DNA of 21,977 nucleotides from positions 5,619-27,595 of the forward strand of contig DNGF01000143.1 of the NCBI GenBank assembly GCA_003486665.1, given 5' to 3'. Source of the DNA: Oscillospiraceae bacterium (GTDB lineage Bacteria > Bacillota > Clostridia > Oscillospirales > Acutalibacteraceae). Each line of letters opens with the position of its first letter. The stretch's first letter is position 1. Both the position numbers and the translations under genes were made by a program. The notes under the pieces are model-generated. The model searched no databases, had not been told where the DNA came from, and worked only from the letters and a program-made list of their open reading frames with translations. This document shows, piece after piece, positions 15,603 to 21,977 of this stretch.

Positions 15603-16706
15603 ATGAAAAGGTATATCAAAATGATTATCTCTTCCCTGCTCGCTCTTGTGCTTATGCTCAGCGTAGGTGCAGCTGCGTTTGCGGAAGACGAGGCAGAAAA
15701 CTCAGCAAAACTTACAATTATTTCTTCAAATGTTGCGGGACTTCCCATTCCGTCAAAATTCGACAAAGACGGCAAGGTTGTTCCGAAAACTCAGAAGATC
15801 ATGGGTGAAATGCTCAACAACAGCGGCATCGATATCATCTGCGTTCAGGAGGATTTCCAGTACCACGCAATTCTTGCAAAGCAGATGACAAATTATCCGT
15901 ATCAGACCTATACAAGCGGCGGTGTTCCGGTCGGTGACGGACTTAACGTTTTCTCCAAGTATCCTATCTACAACATTGAGCGTGTCGAATGGGAAACCTA
16001 TAACGGAATACTTGATGCGGCAAATGACGGACTTACCCCGAAGGGCTTCCTCAAATGCACGGTTGATTTTAACGGTGTTCTCGTTGATGTTTATGACACT
16101 CACCTTGACGCCAACGGTTCACTCGCCGACTGTGCTGCAAAGAAGGCTCAGCTTGAGCAGCTCAAGGCTTACATAAATGAGAATTCAAAGGATATGCCGG
16201 TTGTTATCACCGGTGACATGAATATTGCAATGCACTGCGATATCAATGCCGAATTCTATCCCGTTATGATTGAAAACGGCGGATTCAAGGACGCATGGTC
16301 GGAGTATTGCAATGACGGTGTTTACTTCACAGATCGCCTTTCGGCAGAACAAAATGCCGAATATGAGGCAAAGTTCGGCGGCGGTTATTGGGGTCGCTGG
16401 GATTCCGTTGAGCGCGTTGTTTACCGCAGCAGCAGTAACGTTGAGCTTACCCCGACAGACTTCCGCTATGAGGACTACAACAACCGCGACGGTCACGGTG
16501 CAGTTACAGACCATAACGTTATGATCTGCGAATTGACTGTTACGGCAAACGATTATGTTGCTCCGGCAATCGACCTTAACAAGCAGCAGAAAGAACCGTT
16601 TGCGGACAGAATTGTACGCACGGTTAAGCTCACAGCAAGATGTATTTACAGAATTCTTACCGATCTCATCGCAAAGATCAAGTCGGGCGAAATTACAATA
16701 AAGTAA
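15603..16706 (+). CDS. Secreted sphingomyelinase-C-like phosphodiesterase, copy 1
   Basis: This 367-aa protein has a signal peptide (cleavage likely after AFA at 27). The endonuclease/exonuclease/phosphatase fold is complete: N43 (SSNVAGLP), E83 (CVQEDF), H167 (DTHLDA), D205 and N207 (TGDMNI), D267 (RWDS) and D303-H304 (TDHN). The stretch LTPKGFLKCTVDFNG, then VYDTHLDANGS, follows the B. cereus sphingomyelinase pattern LSNKGF...GTHLQAEDS, and NVAGLP is common in neutral sphingomyelinases. Such enzymes hydrolyse sphingomyelin to ceramide and phosphocholine with Mg2+; other phospholipids or nucleic acid remain possible. The last 35 residues form a basic, hydrophobic tail (RTVKLTARCIYR...DLIAKIKSGEI) outside the catalytic fold that could bind membrane. 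It heads a five-gene operon and is followed by a paralogue. Confidence 0.82.
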   Translation: MKRYIKMIISSLLALVLMLSVGAAAFAEDEAENSAKLTIISSNVAGLPIPSKFDKDGKVVPKTQKIMGEMLNNSGIDIICVQEDFQYHAILAKQMTNYPYQTYTSGGVPVGDGLNVFSKYPIYNIERVEWETYNGILDAANDGLTPKGFLKCTVDFNGVLVDVYDTHLDANGSLADCAAKKAQLEQLKAYINENSKDMPVVITGDMNIAMHCDINAEFYPVMIENGGFKDAWSEYCNDGVYFTDRLSAEQNAEYEAKFGGGYWGRWDSVERVVYRSSSNVELTPTDFRYEDYNNRDGHGAVTDHNVMICELTVTANDYVAPAIDLNKQQKEPFADRIVRTVKLTARCIYRILTDLIAKIKSGEITIK

Positions 16707-16710
16707 GGTG
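16705..16710 (+). promoter_or_regulatory. Ribosome binding site fixing the copy-2 start
   Basis: AAGGTG overlaps the stop of copy 1 and lies 9 nt before ATG 16720. The in-frame GTG at 16708 is part of this site, so ATG 16720, which also begins a canonical MKK signal peptide, is preferred. Confidence 0.75.
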
Positions 16711-16719
16711 TTTGTAACA

Positions 16720-17832
16720 ATGAAAAAGACTTTTAAAAGCATACTCTCGGCTTTGCTTGCAATCATGATGCTTATTTCCGTAGGCACGGCTGCCTTTGCC
16801 GAGGATGAAGAGGCTAACATTACCGAGGGTACTCTTTCGGTTATATCTGCAAATGTTGCGGGACTTCCTATTCCGTCAAAGTTTGATAAGGACGGCAAGG
16901 TTGTTCCGAAAACTCAGAAAATTCTCGGACAGCTTCTCAACGAAAGCGGAGTAGACATAGTCTGCGTTCAGGAAGATTTTCAGTATCATGCAATTTTCGC
17001 GGCTCAGATGGATAAATATCCGTACACTACATACACAAGCGGCGGTGTTCCGGTCGGCGACGGCATGAACATTTACTCTAAGTACCCGATCTACAACGTA
17101 GAGCGTGTTGCATGGGAGGCTTTTAACGGCATTCTCGATGCGGCAAATGACGGACTTACGCCCAAGGGCTTCATGAAATGTACCGTTGACTACAACGGAA
17201 TACTCATAGACCTTTACGATGTTCATTCCGATGCCAACGGCTCTCTTGAGGATTCAAAGGCAAGACACGCTCAGAACGAGCAGCTTGCCGCTTACATTGA
17301 CAAGAACTCGGCTGACCGTCCGGTTATAATCACGGGCGACATGAATGTTTACACCCACACTCAGCAGGGTACGGGGCTTTATGAGATCTTTATCGCCGGC
17401 GAGGGCTTTGACGAGGCATGGACAATGTTCTGCCATGACGGAGTTTATTTTGACCATGACGTTACATGGGAAGAACGCCAGGAGCTTGAGAAAATTTACG
17501 GCGGTGCGCCGTGGGGTCGCTGGGATTCCGCAGAGAAGCTTCTCTACCGCGGCAATTCAAGCGTCAGCTTTGAGGTCACGGACTTCAGATACGATGATTA
17601 TAACGAGCTTGCCGGACAGCCCGTTTCAGACCACAATATGATGGTCTGCAAGCTTAAGGTTACCTCAACGGATTATGTCCGTCCTGAGATTGAGCTTAAT
17701 GTTGAAAAAAGAAGACCTCTTATAGAAAGACTTGTTCACGGCACAAAAATGGTATTCAGATGCCTTAAACTCATTTTCACCGATCTTATTGCAAAAATCA
17801 AGTCCGGTGAAATCAAGTTCCCGACTAAATAA
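16720..17832 (+). CDS. Secreted sphingomyelinase-C-like phosphodiesterase, copy 2
   Basis: This protein is 370 aa from ATG 16720, 13 bp after copy 1 and clearly its paralogue along the whole length (shared FDKDGKVVPKTQKI, TSGGVPVGDG, AANDGLTPKGF and C-terminal TDLIAKIKSGEI). It has a signal peptide with cleavage after AFA at 27. Catalytic residues are retained: N45, E85, H169, D207, N209, D269, D304 and H305. The loop after the catalytic His differs, reading DVHSDA instead of THLDA, and the region near 210-260 is the most diverged, which suggests changed substrate preference. The tandem arrangement, high identity and shared tail point to a local duplication followed by divergence. The ribosome site of the next gene overlaps its stop region. 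Confidence 0.82.
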   Translation: MKKTFKSILSALLAIMMLISVGTAAFAEDEEANITEGTLSVISANVAGLPIPSKFDKDGKVVPKTQKILGQLLNESGVDIVCVQEDFQYHAIFAAQMDKYPYTTYTSGGVPVGDGMNIYSKYPIYNVERVAWEAFNGILDAANDGLTPKGFMKCTVDYNGILIDLYDVHSDANGSLEDSKARHAQNEQLAAYIDKNSADRPVIITGDMNVYTHTQQGTGLYEIFIAGEGFDEAWTMFCHDGVYFDHDVTWEERQELEKIYGGAPWGRWDSAEKLLYRGNSSVSFEVTDFRYDDYNELAGQPVSDHNMMVCKLKVTSTDYVRPEIELNVEKRRPLIERLVHGTKMVFRCLKLIFTDLIAKIKSGEIKFPTK

Positions 17833-17843
17833 AGGAGATTGTT

Positions 17844-18995
17844 ATGCGACCGATCACAACATTCGTCAGACATAATTCAATCAAAGCCATGCTTACCGCA
17901 GAGCAGGGACTGAAAAACGCATCTAAAGGCAAAATAGGCAAAAATCTTTTCGGCGTTGAACCTAAATTTATCGGTACGGACGTCAGAATAATCAAAGAAA
18001 CTGACGATTCCACCTTCATAGCAAAGTGTGACACTAACGGAAAGATCGTCAACAAGCCTTTTAAAATTCTCGTAACAACCGATCTTCATCTTTGCGACGA
18101 TTGGGAGCTTATCAACAAGTCGCTCTCAATGCTCGCAAAGCACGTTGAAGCAGAAAAGCCCGATCTTATTCTCTTTACGGGTGATGTTGTTCTTACCGAC
18201 CACCAGCAGGTTGACTGTATTCAGTTCGGTCGTTTTATGGAAAAAATGGGAATTTATTGGGCATATGTTTTCGGCAATCATGAAGCGAGAGCCGAGAAAG
18301 AGTATCACAAATACTTCATGCTCAAGAACCTCACAAGCTTTCCCCACTGTCTTTCTAAATTCGGCGATCCGTCGCTCTTTGGTTACGGCAACTTTTTCAT
18401 AAATATTCTTTCATCACCGACTTCGATTCAGCAAAGCATTGTAATGCTCGATTCGGGCAGAAATACAAGTCCGACCCATAACGTCGAAAACGGCGCGCCG
18501 GCTGAGCTTAAGGGCTATGACTTCCTTAAAAAAGATCAAATCGACTGGTATAAGAAAAACATTCTTGAACTCGAAAAAGAATACGGCAAGTTTAAGTCTA
18601 TAATGGCTATGCACATTGCGCTTTGTGAGTATGAAAAAGTCATGAAGCAGGATGAAGACGGCAATTACGTACCGACAGGCGAAGCTGAAATTCTCTACGG
18701 AGGAATGTATGAGTCGGTCGGCTGTTCCGAATTCAACAGCGGAATGTTTGATGCCATTAAAGAACTCGGCAGCACCCAAGCCGTTATTGTCGGTCACGAC
18801 CATATTAACGATTTCTGCGCCAAATACGACGGTGTTTACCTTGTTTATGCTCAGTGCGACGGATATAATACCTACACCATGGGTTCAAACTTCGGCTGGG
18901 ATGAAAAAGACTGGATGCAGGGTGTCACAATGATCGACATGAACAAGGACGGCGAAATCAGCTTCAGACAGCGCTTTAACAGAGATTATTTATAA
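17844..18995 (+). CDS. Calcineurin-like metallophosphoesterase, no signal peptide
   Basis: This 383-aa protein carries the full two-metal motif set: D80-x-H82 (TTDLHL), G113-D114 (FTGDVV), G144-N145-H146-E147 (FGNHEA), a later His in AMHIALCEY (about 251-259) and GHDH near 315. About 70 residues precede the catalytic domain, a longer lead than usual, with no hydrophobic segment, so it should be cytoplasmic. Family members are phosphatases or phosphodiesterases of very varied substrates. It follows copy 2 by 11 bp with an AAAGGAG site overlapping the preceding stop. Its place behind two secreted phosphodiesterases suggests it processes an imported phosphorylated product, but this is inference. 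The insertion at about 180-235 is not recognised. Confidence 0.88.
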   Translation: MRPITTFVRHNSIKAMLTAEQGLKNASKGKIGKNLFGVEPKFIGTDVRIIKETDDSTFIAKCDTNGKIVNKPFKILVTTDLHLCDDWELINKSLSMLAKHVEAEKPDLILFTGDVVLTDHQQVDCIQFGRFMEKMGIYWAYVFGNHEARAEKEYHKYFMLKNLTSFPHCLSKFGDPSLFGYGNFFINILSSPTSIQQSIVMLDSGRNTSPTHNVENGAPAELKGYDFLKKDQIDWYKKNILELEKEYGKFKSIMAMHIALCEYEKVMKQDEDGNYVPTGEAEILYGGMYESVGCSEFNSGMFDAIKELGSTQAVIVGHDHINDFCAKYDGVYLVYAQCDGYNTYTMGSNFGWDEKDWMQGVTMIDMNKDGEISFRQRFNRDYL

Positions 18996-19006
18996 GGAGA
19001 TTTTTA

Positions 19007-20806
19007 ATGACGCCATACATACTTAAGAAACATTTAACACGAAAAATTACATTTCTTGAAAAGAACGACCCGCAGATTCCCGCCGCCCTTTTCAGCGCAG
19101 TTAGCAAAGCCCCCGATCTCACCGATTTTCCGTACCCGCTGCCCTCGGCAAAAAGCGATTACACCTGCTCGGCACAGGGCAACAACTCAGTAATGTGGTT
19201 TGGCGGTAAAACGGGAATAACCCGTTACGATCCGAACGGGAAAAGCATTGATGATATAATAATGTACTTCAGCGCACATCGTCACCTTCCGCACCATGCG
19301 GTTGATGCAATGCTTGCCGATGGCGACGACCTCTGGGCTCTCTGCCGTGACAAGGTTGCACACATTGAAATGATTATGCTTACGGCAGAGGAAAAGTCGG
19401 AAATTCTTCTTGACGAAACAAACAAATACGTAATGCGCCGCGGAATGGTAAGCCAGCGCGACCTTAAGGAATGCAGAAATTATGAATCGCGTTACCCTTA
19501 TGCCGCCTGCGACAATGACGGACTTTTCACCTCCGGCTATGCGATCGGAGAAATGTACCGTTACGCAACCCTCAAGGAGAAGCTCGGCAAAGATCATCCG
19601 AGAGTAATTGACGCGAGAAGGAACGCAACAAAGGCGTGCGAAGCCTGTCTTCTTTTAATGTATATCCACGGAAGACCTGAGGGCTTCATCGCCCGTTCAT
19701 ATCACGTTACAGGCGAGCCGATTCCGGATGACGGTATTTTCTATAAAAGAGAAGGCAAAACCGCTCACTGCGTTTTCACAAATGAAGCAAAGAATTGCGG
19801 CAGAGTCGGCGAAGAGGTTCCCTGCGACTACCCCGTTCCCGAAAGACTTGCCGCGCTTTACCGCGATATCGGTTATACTGATGATGACATTTGTTATAAG
19901 GCCGACACCTCAAGCGATGAGGTTACCGGACACTTTCTCCAGATGAAAATCGCACACGATTTCCTTGCCGAGGATGATCCTGAGCTTGACGAAATAATTA
20001 AGGACGCCTGCAAGCGAACAACAAAGCATATAATCGACCACGGCTTTGAGTTCTGCGAGTCTTCCGGCAAGCCGACCACCTGGGCAAAGTGGAGCAAACG
20101 CTACTTTGACAACGATCCCATCGGCTATGTTGACGCTCCGCTCAATTCATCCGAAATGCTTGTATATCTCAAAATAACAATGTATATAACAGGCGAAAAA
20201 GGCATTTGGCAGGAAACATACGATAAGCTTATTGCCGACGGTTATGCCGATCTCGGCGCAAAGCATTATGATCGCTTCTATCAGGGCGCAATGAGAGAAA
20301 GGGTCAATCCCGAAGAGGATCTCATGTACGGCGACAATATGCTCGCACTCATGACATACTGGATGCTTTGCACGCTTGAAAAGGACGAGGCTCTTCTCAA
20401 AAAGTACCGCGCCGCTTTTAAATCATGGAGCGGTCTTATACTCAGAGAACATACTCCGGGTTATGATTTTATGTATAAGCTCGGAATTCCCGATGCAGAA
20501 ATTGATCTTGAAAAGGATGCTAACTGGTTCACCCATTTTGAAACCAACCGTTTTATTTCAACAGTCAATTCTCTTCGTCATGACGTTGCCGTTAAAATCG
20601 GCAGAAATTATGATGAGAAGAGAGAGTTTGAAATTTCCGCCTTGCTGACTCCGAATGAAAGGCACGTTTCAAAATACGACAGAAACCCGTATGATCTCTT
20701 TAAGGGAGAAAATAAAGGAACCTGCGTTGAGAGCTGCTATATTTACACATACGCTTATTGGATAGGCAGATATTACGGATTTATTGACGAGGAGGGACAG
20801 GCATGA
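19007..20806 (+). CDS. Unknown 599-aa protein with propeller-like N-terminal motif
   Basis: I do not recognise this protein as a whole. Residues about 58-125 resemble two-component-regulator propeller repeats: VMWFGGKTGITRYDPNG, then YFSAHRHLPHHAVDAMLADG followed by DDLWALCRDKVAHIE, compared with the usual LWFGT..GLSRYD and F...GLP...V..L..D. Only about one and a half repeats are present, far short of a closed propeller. Residues about 160-590 are mostly helical with many aromatic and acidic residues and repeated W/Y-rich turns (for example TTWAKWSKRYF, GDNMLALMTYWM, YIYTYAYWIGRYY), suggesting an (alpha/alpha) barrel of the kind found in several glycoside hydrolase and lyase families. No signal peptide is present. 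AAGGAG overlaps the preceding stop, and its own stop overlaps the next gene by 4 bp (ATGA). Confidence 0.8.
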   Translation: MTPYILKKHLTRKITFLEKNDPQIPAALFSAVSKAPDLTDFPYPLPSAKSDYTCSAQGNNSVMWFGGKTGITRYDPNGKSIDDIIMYFSAHRHLPHHAVDAMLADGDDLWALCRDKVAHIEMIMLTAEEKSEILLDETNKYVMRRGMVSQRDLKECRNYESRYPYAACDNDGLFTSGYAIGEMYRYATLKEKLGKDHPRVIDARRNATKACEACLLLMYIHGRPEGFIARSYHVTGEPIPDDGIFYKREGKTAHCVFTNEAKNCGRVGEEVPCDYPVPERLAALYRDIGYTDDDICYKADTSSDEVTGHFLQMKIAHDFLAEDDPELDEIIKDACKRTTKHIIDHGFEFCESSGKPTTWAKWSKRYFDNDPIGYVDAPLNSSEMLVYLKITMYITGEKGIWQETYDKLIADGYADLGAKHYDRFYQGAMRERVNPEEDLMYGDNMLALMTYWMLCTLEKDEALLKKYRAAFKSWSGLILREHTPGYDFMYKLGIPDAEIDLEKDANWFTHFETNRFISTVNSLRHDVAVKIGRNYDEKREFEISALLTPNERHVSKYDRNPYDLFKGENKGTCVESCYIYTYAYWIGRYYGFIDEEGQA

Positions 20807-21771
20807 GCATTGTTGCAGTATTAAACGAATTCAGCGTTGAAGCTATCAAGGACGCACTTCAAAAGCTTGATTCATTTGAAAATCTTAAGGTCAACGGACT
20901 TAATGCACACCAGCTTACAGAGCTTGATGCAATTGCTCCCGATATCTTCTCTTCCGTGGCGGATCAGATCAAAAACGGCCGTTGGTTCCCCTATGCCGGT
21001 GCATGGACAAGCTCGGAGGAGCTTTCCGAAACCGCGCTGATCAAAAGCTGTCTTTACTCCGTAAGATATTTCCTTGACACTTTCGGCCAAAAGTACCGTG
21101 TTTTCCACGGCAGAAAGATTTACAACAATATGCTTCCGCAGATTGTGTATTCTTCACTTTTTGACGCAGTTGTGCTTGACGAGGAAAAGGAGAGCAAATG
21201 GCTTCACGGTGCGGACGATTTCAGAACTCTTGTTATAACCTCCGACACGGTTGATGTCAACGACATTGACGATGAATTTATCTCATCGAATGAGTTTATT
21301 TCTTATGAGGAGCTTGCCGATAATCTCTTTGATTCACATTTGGAGCTTGAAACCGTATTTCTCCCGTCAGGAAGCATTGAAGCTAAAGGCTTTGAGAAAA
21401 ACCTCATTGATGCCGAGAAAAGCTCTGCGATCAACGGTGAAAACAAAACCGCTGATATTCGTGATGCTTGGATTGCCTACTTTGACGGCAGTAAACAGAG
21501 CGATTTGATTGCGGATATTGCTTCGGCCAAAAATGATTTTGAGCTTCACGGTGACGGCGTTGTTCTTGCAGAAGCTAAGCTTGCCGAGGACGGCAGCGGA
21601 GATACCGTGATCCGTGTTGCCGAAACAAACGGTAAAGAGCAATCGGCTTACATCATGTGCAACCGTTTGAATTCAGGCTTCCGATTTGAAATCATGCCAT
21701 ACGAAATGCCGACATTCCGCATCTCGAACGACGGAAACGGCTATGCAAAGGAAATATATATTTGTGAATAA
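20803..21771 (+). CDS. Short GH38 alpha-mannosidase-like protein, probably non-catalytic
   Basis: This 322-aa protein is coupled to the 599-aa gene by an ATGA overlap. Residues about 45-125 follow the GH38 N-terminal domain: IAPDIFSSVADQIKNGRW, then GAWTSSEELSETALIKSCLY and LPQIVYSSLFDAVV, compared with P-x-L-[FY]...GRWE..GG.WVE.D..L..GES..RQ.L.G and LPQIL..SG. Residues about 258-318 resemble its final beta-domain: GVVLAEAKLAEDGSGDTVIR, then an E-x-NG turn and PYEMPTFRI, compared with [VI]-L-x-A-x-K-x-A-[ED]-D-G, R-[VL]-x-E and PFEI.T. GH38 enzymes are usually 800-1000 aa, so the middle is missing. The catalytic Asp of WVE-x-D is absent (WTSSEE). No stop or frameshift interrupts it, so it looks maintained and repurposed rather than decaying. 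No signal peptide is seen. Confidence 0.72.
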   Translation: MSIVAVLNEFSVEAIKDALQKLDSFENLKVNGLNAHQLTELDAIAPDIFSSVADQIKNGRWFPYAGAWTSSEELSETALIKSCLYSVRYFLDTFGQKYRVFHGRKIYNNMLPQIVYSSLFDAVVLDEEKESKWLHGADDFRTLVITSDTVDVNDIDDEFISSNEFISYEELADNLFDSHLELETVFLPSGSIEAKGFEKNLIDAEKSSAINGENKTADIRDAWIAYFDGSKQSDLIADIASAKNDFELHGDGVVLAEAKLAEDGSGDTVIRVAETNGKEQSAYIMCNRLNSGFRFEIMPYEMPTFRISNDGNGYAKEIYICE

Positions 21772-21775
21772 TCAA

Positions 21776-21793
21776 CGGCAACCTACGTTGCCG
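21776..21793 (+). terminator. Short hairpin after the GH38-like gene
   Basis: CGGCAAC (21776-21782) pairs perfectly with GTTGCCG (21787-21793) around a 4-nt loop 5 bp after the stop codon. There is no T-run, so it may be an mRNA 3' end stabiliser rather than a terminator. Confidence 0.45.
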
Positions 21794-21818
21794 CATATAT
21801 TAAAAACCATATAAAAAC

Positions 21819-21860
21819 AGCTGCAGACCGCATTAAATGTGATCTGCAGCTATATTTTTA
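21819..21860. terminator. Bidirectional terminator between convergent genes
   Basis: AGCTGCAGA (21819-21827) pairs with TCTGCAGCT (21843-21851), and the inner CAT/ATG extends the stem after one mismatch. A T-run (tatattttta) follows on the plus strand, and A-rich sequence (taaaaaccatataaaaac) lies upstream, giving a T-run on the minus strand. Confidence 0.85.
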
Positions 21861-21867
21861 TTTAAGC

Positions 21868-21977
21868 TTACTTAAGCACTGAAATTGCGTCTGTAATAGT
21901 CTTTTCGTACGCTTCCTTGCCGTACTTATCAACCTCAGCCTTGTTTCTTTCACCGTGGGTCAGACAGCCTGCGCCGC
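21868..21977 (-). CDS. Partial CDS, C-terminus of an unrecognised protein
   Basis: On the minus strand one frame is open from the window edge to a TAA at 21868-21870, encoding the last 36 residues: GAGCLTHGERNKAEV at the N-terminal side, then a Lys/Glu-rich helix DKYGKEAYEKTITDAISVLK at the end. The composition looks coding, and the other two frames stop early. The protein family was not identified. It is convergent with the sphingomyelinase-like operon and is served by the bidirectional terminator. Confidence 0.7.
   Translation of the reverse strand, partial: GAGCLTHGERNKAEVDKYGKEAYEKTITDAISVLK

Noticed and set aside
16708..16719. GTG start for sphingomyelinase-like copy 2.
   Set aside because: The GTG is part of the AAGGTG ribosome site; ATG 16720 begins a normal signal peptide aligned with copy 1.
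16185..16898. Long 237-codon minus-strand open frame.
   Set aside because: It lies antisense across the two sphingomyelinase-like genes, has no ribosome site and mirrors their codon structure; the plus-strand proteins have full catalytic motifs.
21776..21793. Hairpin as the main terminator of the operon.
   Set aside because: It has no T-run; the hairpin at 21819-21851 with T-runs on both strands is the better terminator.

Overview
The window looks like chromosome from an anaerobic Clostridia-class Firmicute, probably an Oscillospirales/Ruminococcaceae-type gut or rumen bacterium. This is an inference from a Bacillus-type LexA box (CGAAC-N4-GTACG) on recA, the Firmicute core genes recA-recX-rimO-pgsA and rny (RNase Y), a YlmC/YmxH protein, a DUF4474 protein, and strong AGGAGG-type ribosome sites. 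No rRNA, tRNA, CRISPR array, transposase or phage gene was seen. TGA is used as a stop.

Layout. 1-1600: a LysR regulator and a YfcE-type phosphodiesterase form a minus-strand operon with its own promoter, a 20-bp tandem repeat and a terminator. 1800-7390: recA (promoter plus LexA box), recX, rimO, pgsA, a GatY/KbaY-like aldolase and a PI-PLC-like protein run head to tail with gaps of 39 bp or less and no visible internal terminator. 7434-11951: ymxH (minus), then a secreted neutral-ceramidase-family enzyme and a secreted alkaline phosphatase separated by a hairpin terminator, then a secreted DUF4474 protein (minus) with a LytTR-like direct repeat upstream. 12445-14007: rny. 14115-21771: a GH29-like protein (minus) diverges from a five-gene plus-strand operon: two tandem secreted sphingomyelinase-C-like enzymes, a metallophosphoesterase, a 599-aa unknown with propeller-like N-terminal motifs, and a short GH38 alpha-mannosidase-like protein. 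21868-end: the C-terminus of an unrecognised minus-strand gene.

Working model. Genes for lipid and phosphoester hydrolysis are concentrated around and inside the core recA/pgsA/rny neighbourhood. The secreted sphingomyelinase-like, ceramidase-like and alkaline phosphatase proteins could in principle take sphingomyelin-type lipids to ceramide plus phosphocholine, then sphingoid base plus fatty acid, with phosphate released from the head group. This pathway is inferred; the catalytic motifs support the families but not the substrates.

The most unusual elements are the glycosidase-like proteins. The GH29 protein lacks the usual nucleophile Asp, the acid/base Glu and the fucose-binding His pair. 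The GH38-like protein is only 322 aa and keeps recognisable N-terminal and extreme C-terminal pieces of a family that is normally about 800-1000 aa. Both look like repurposed, probably non-hydrolytic relatives next to lipid phosphodiesterases.
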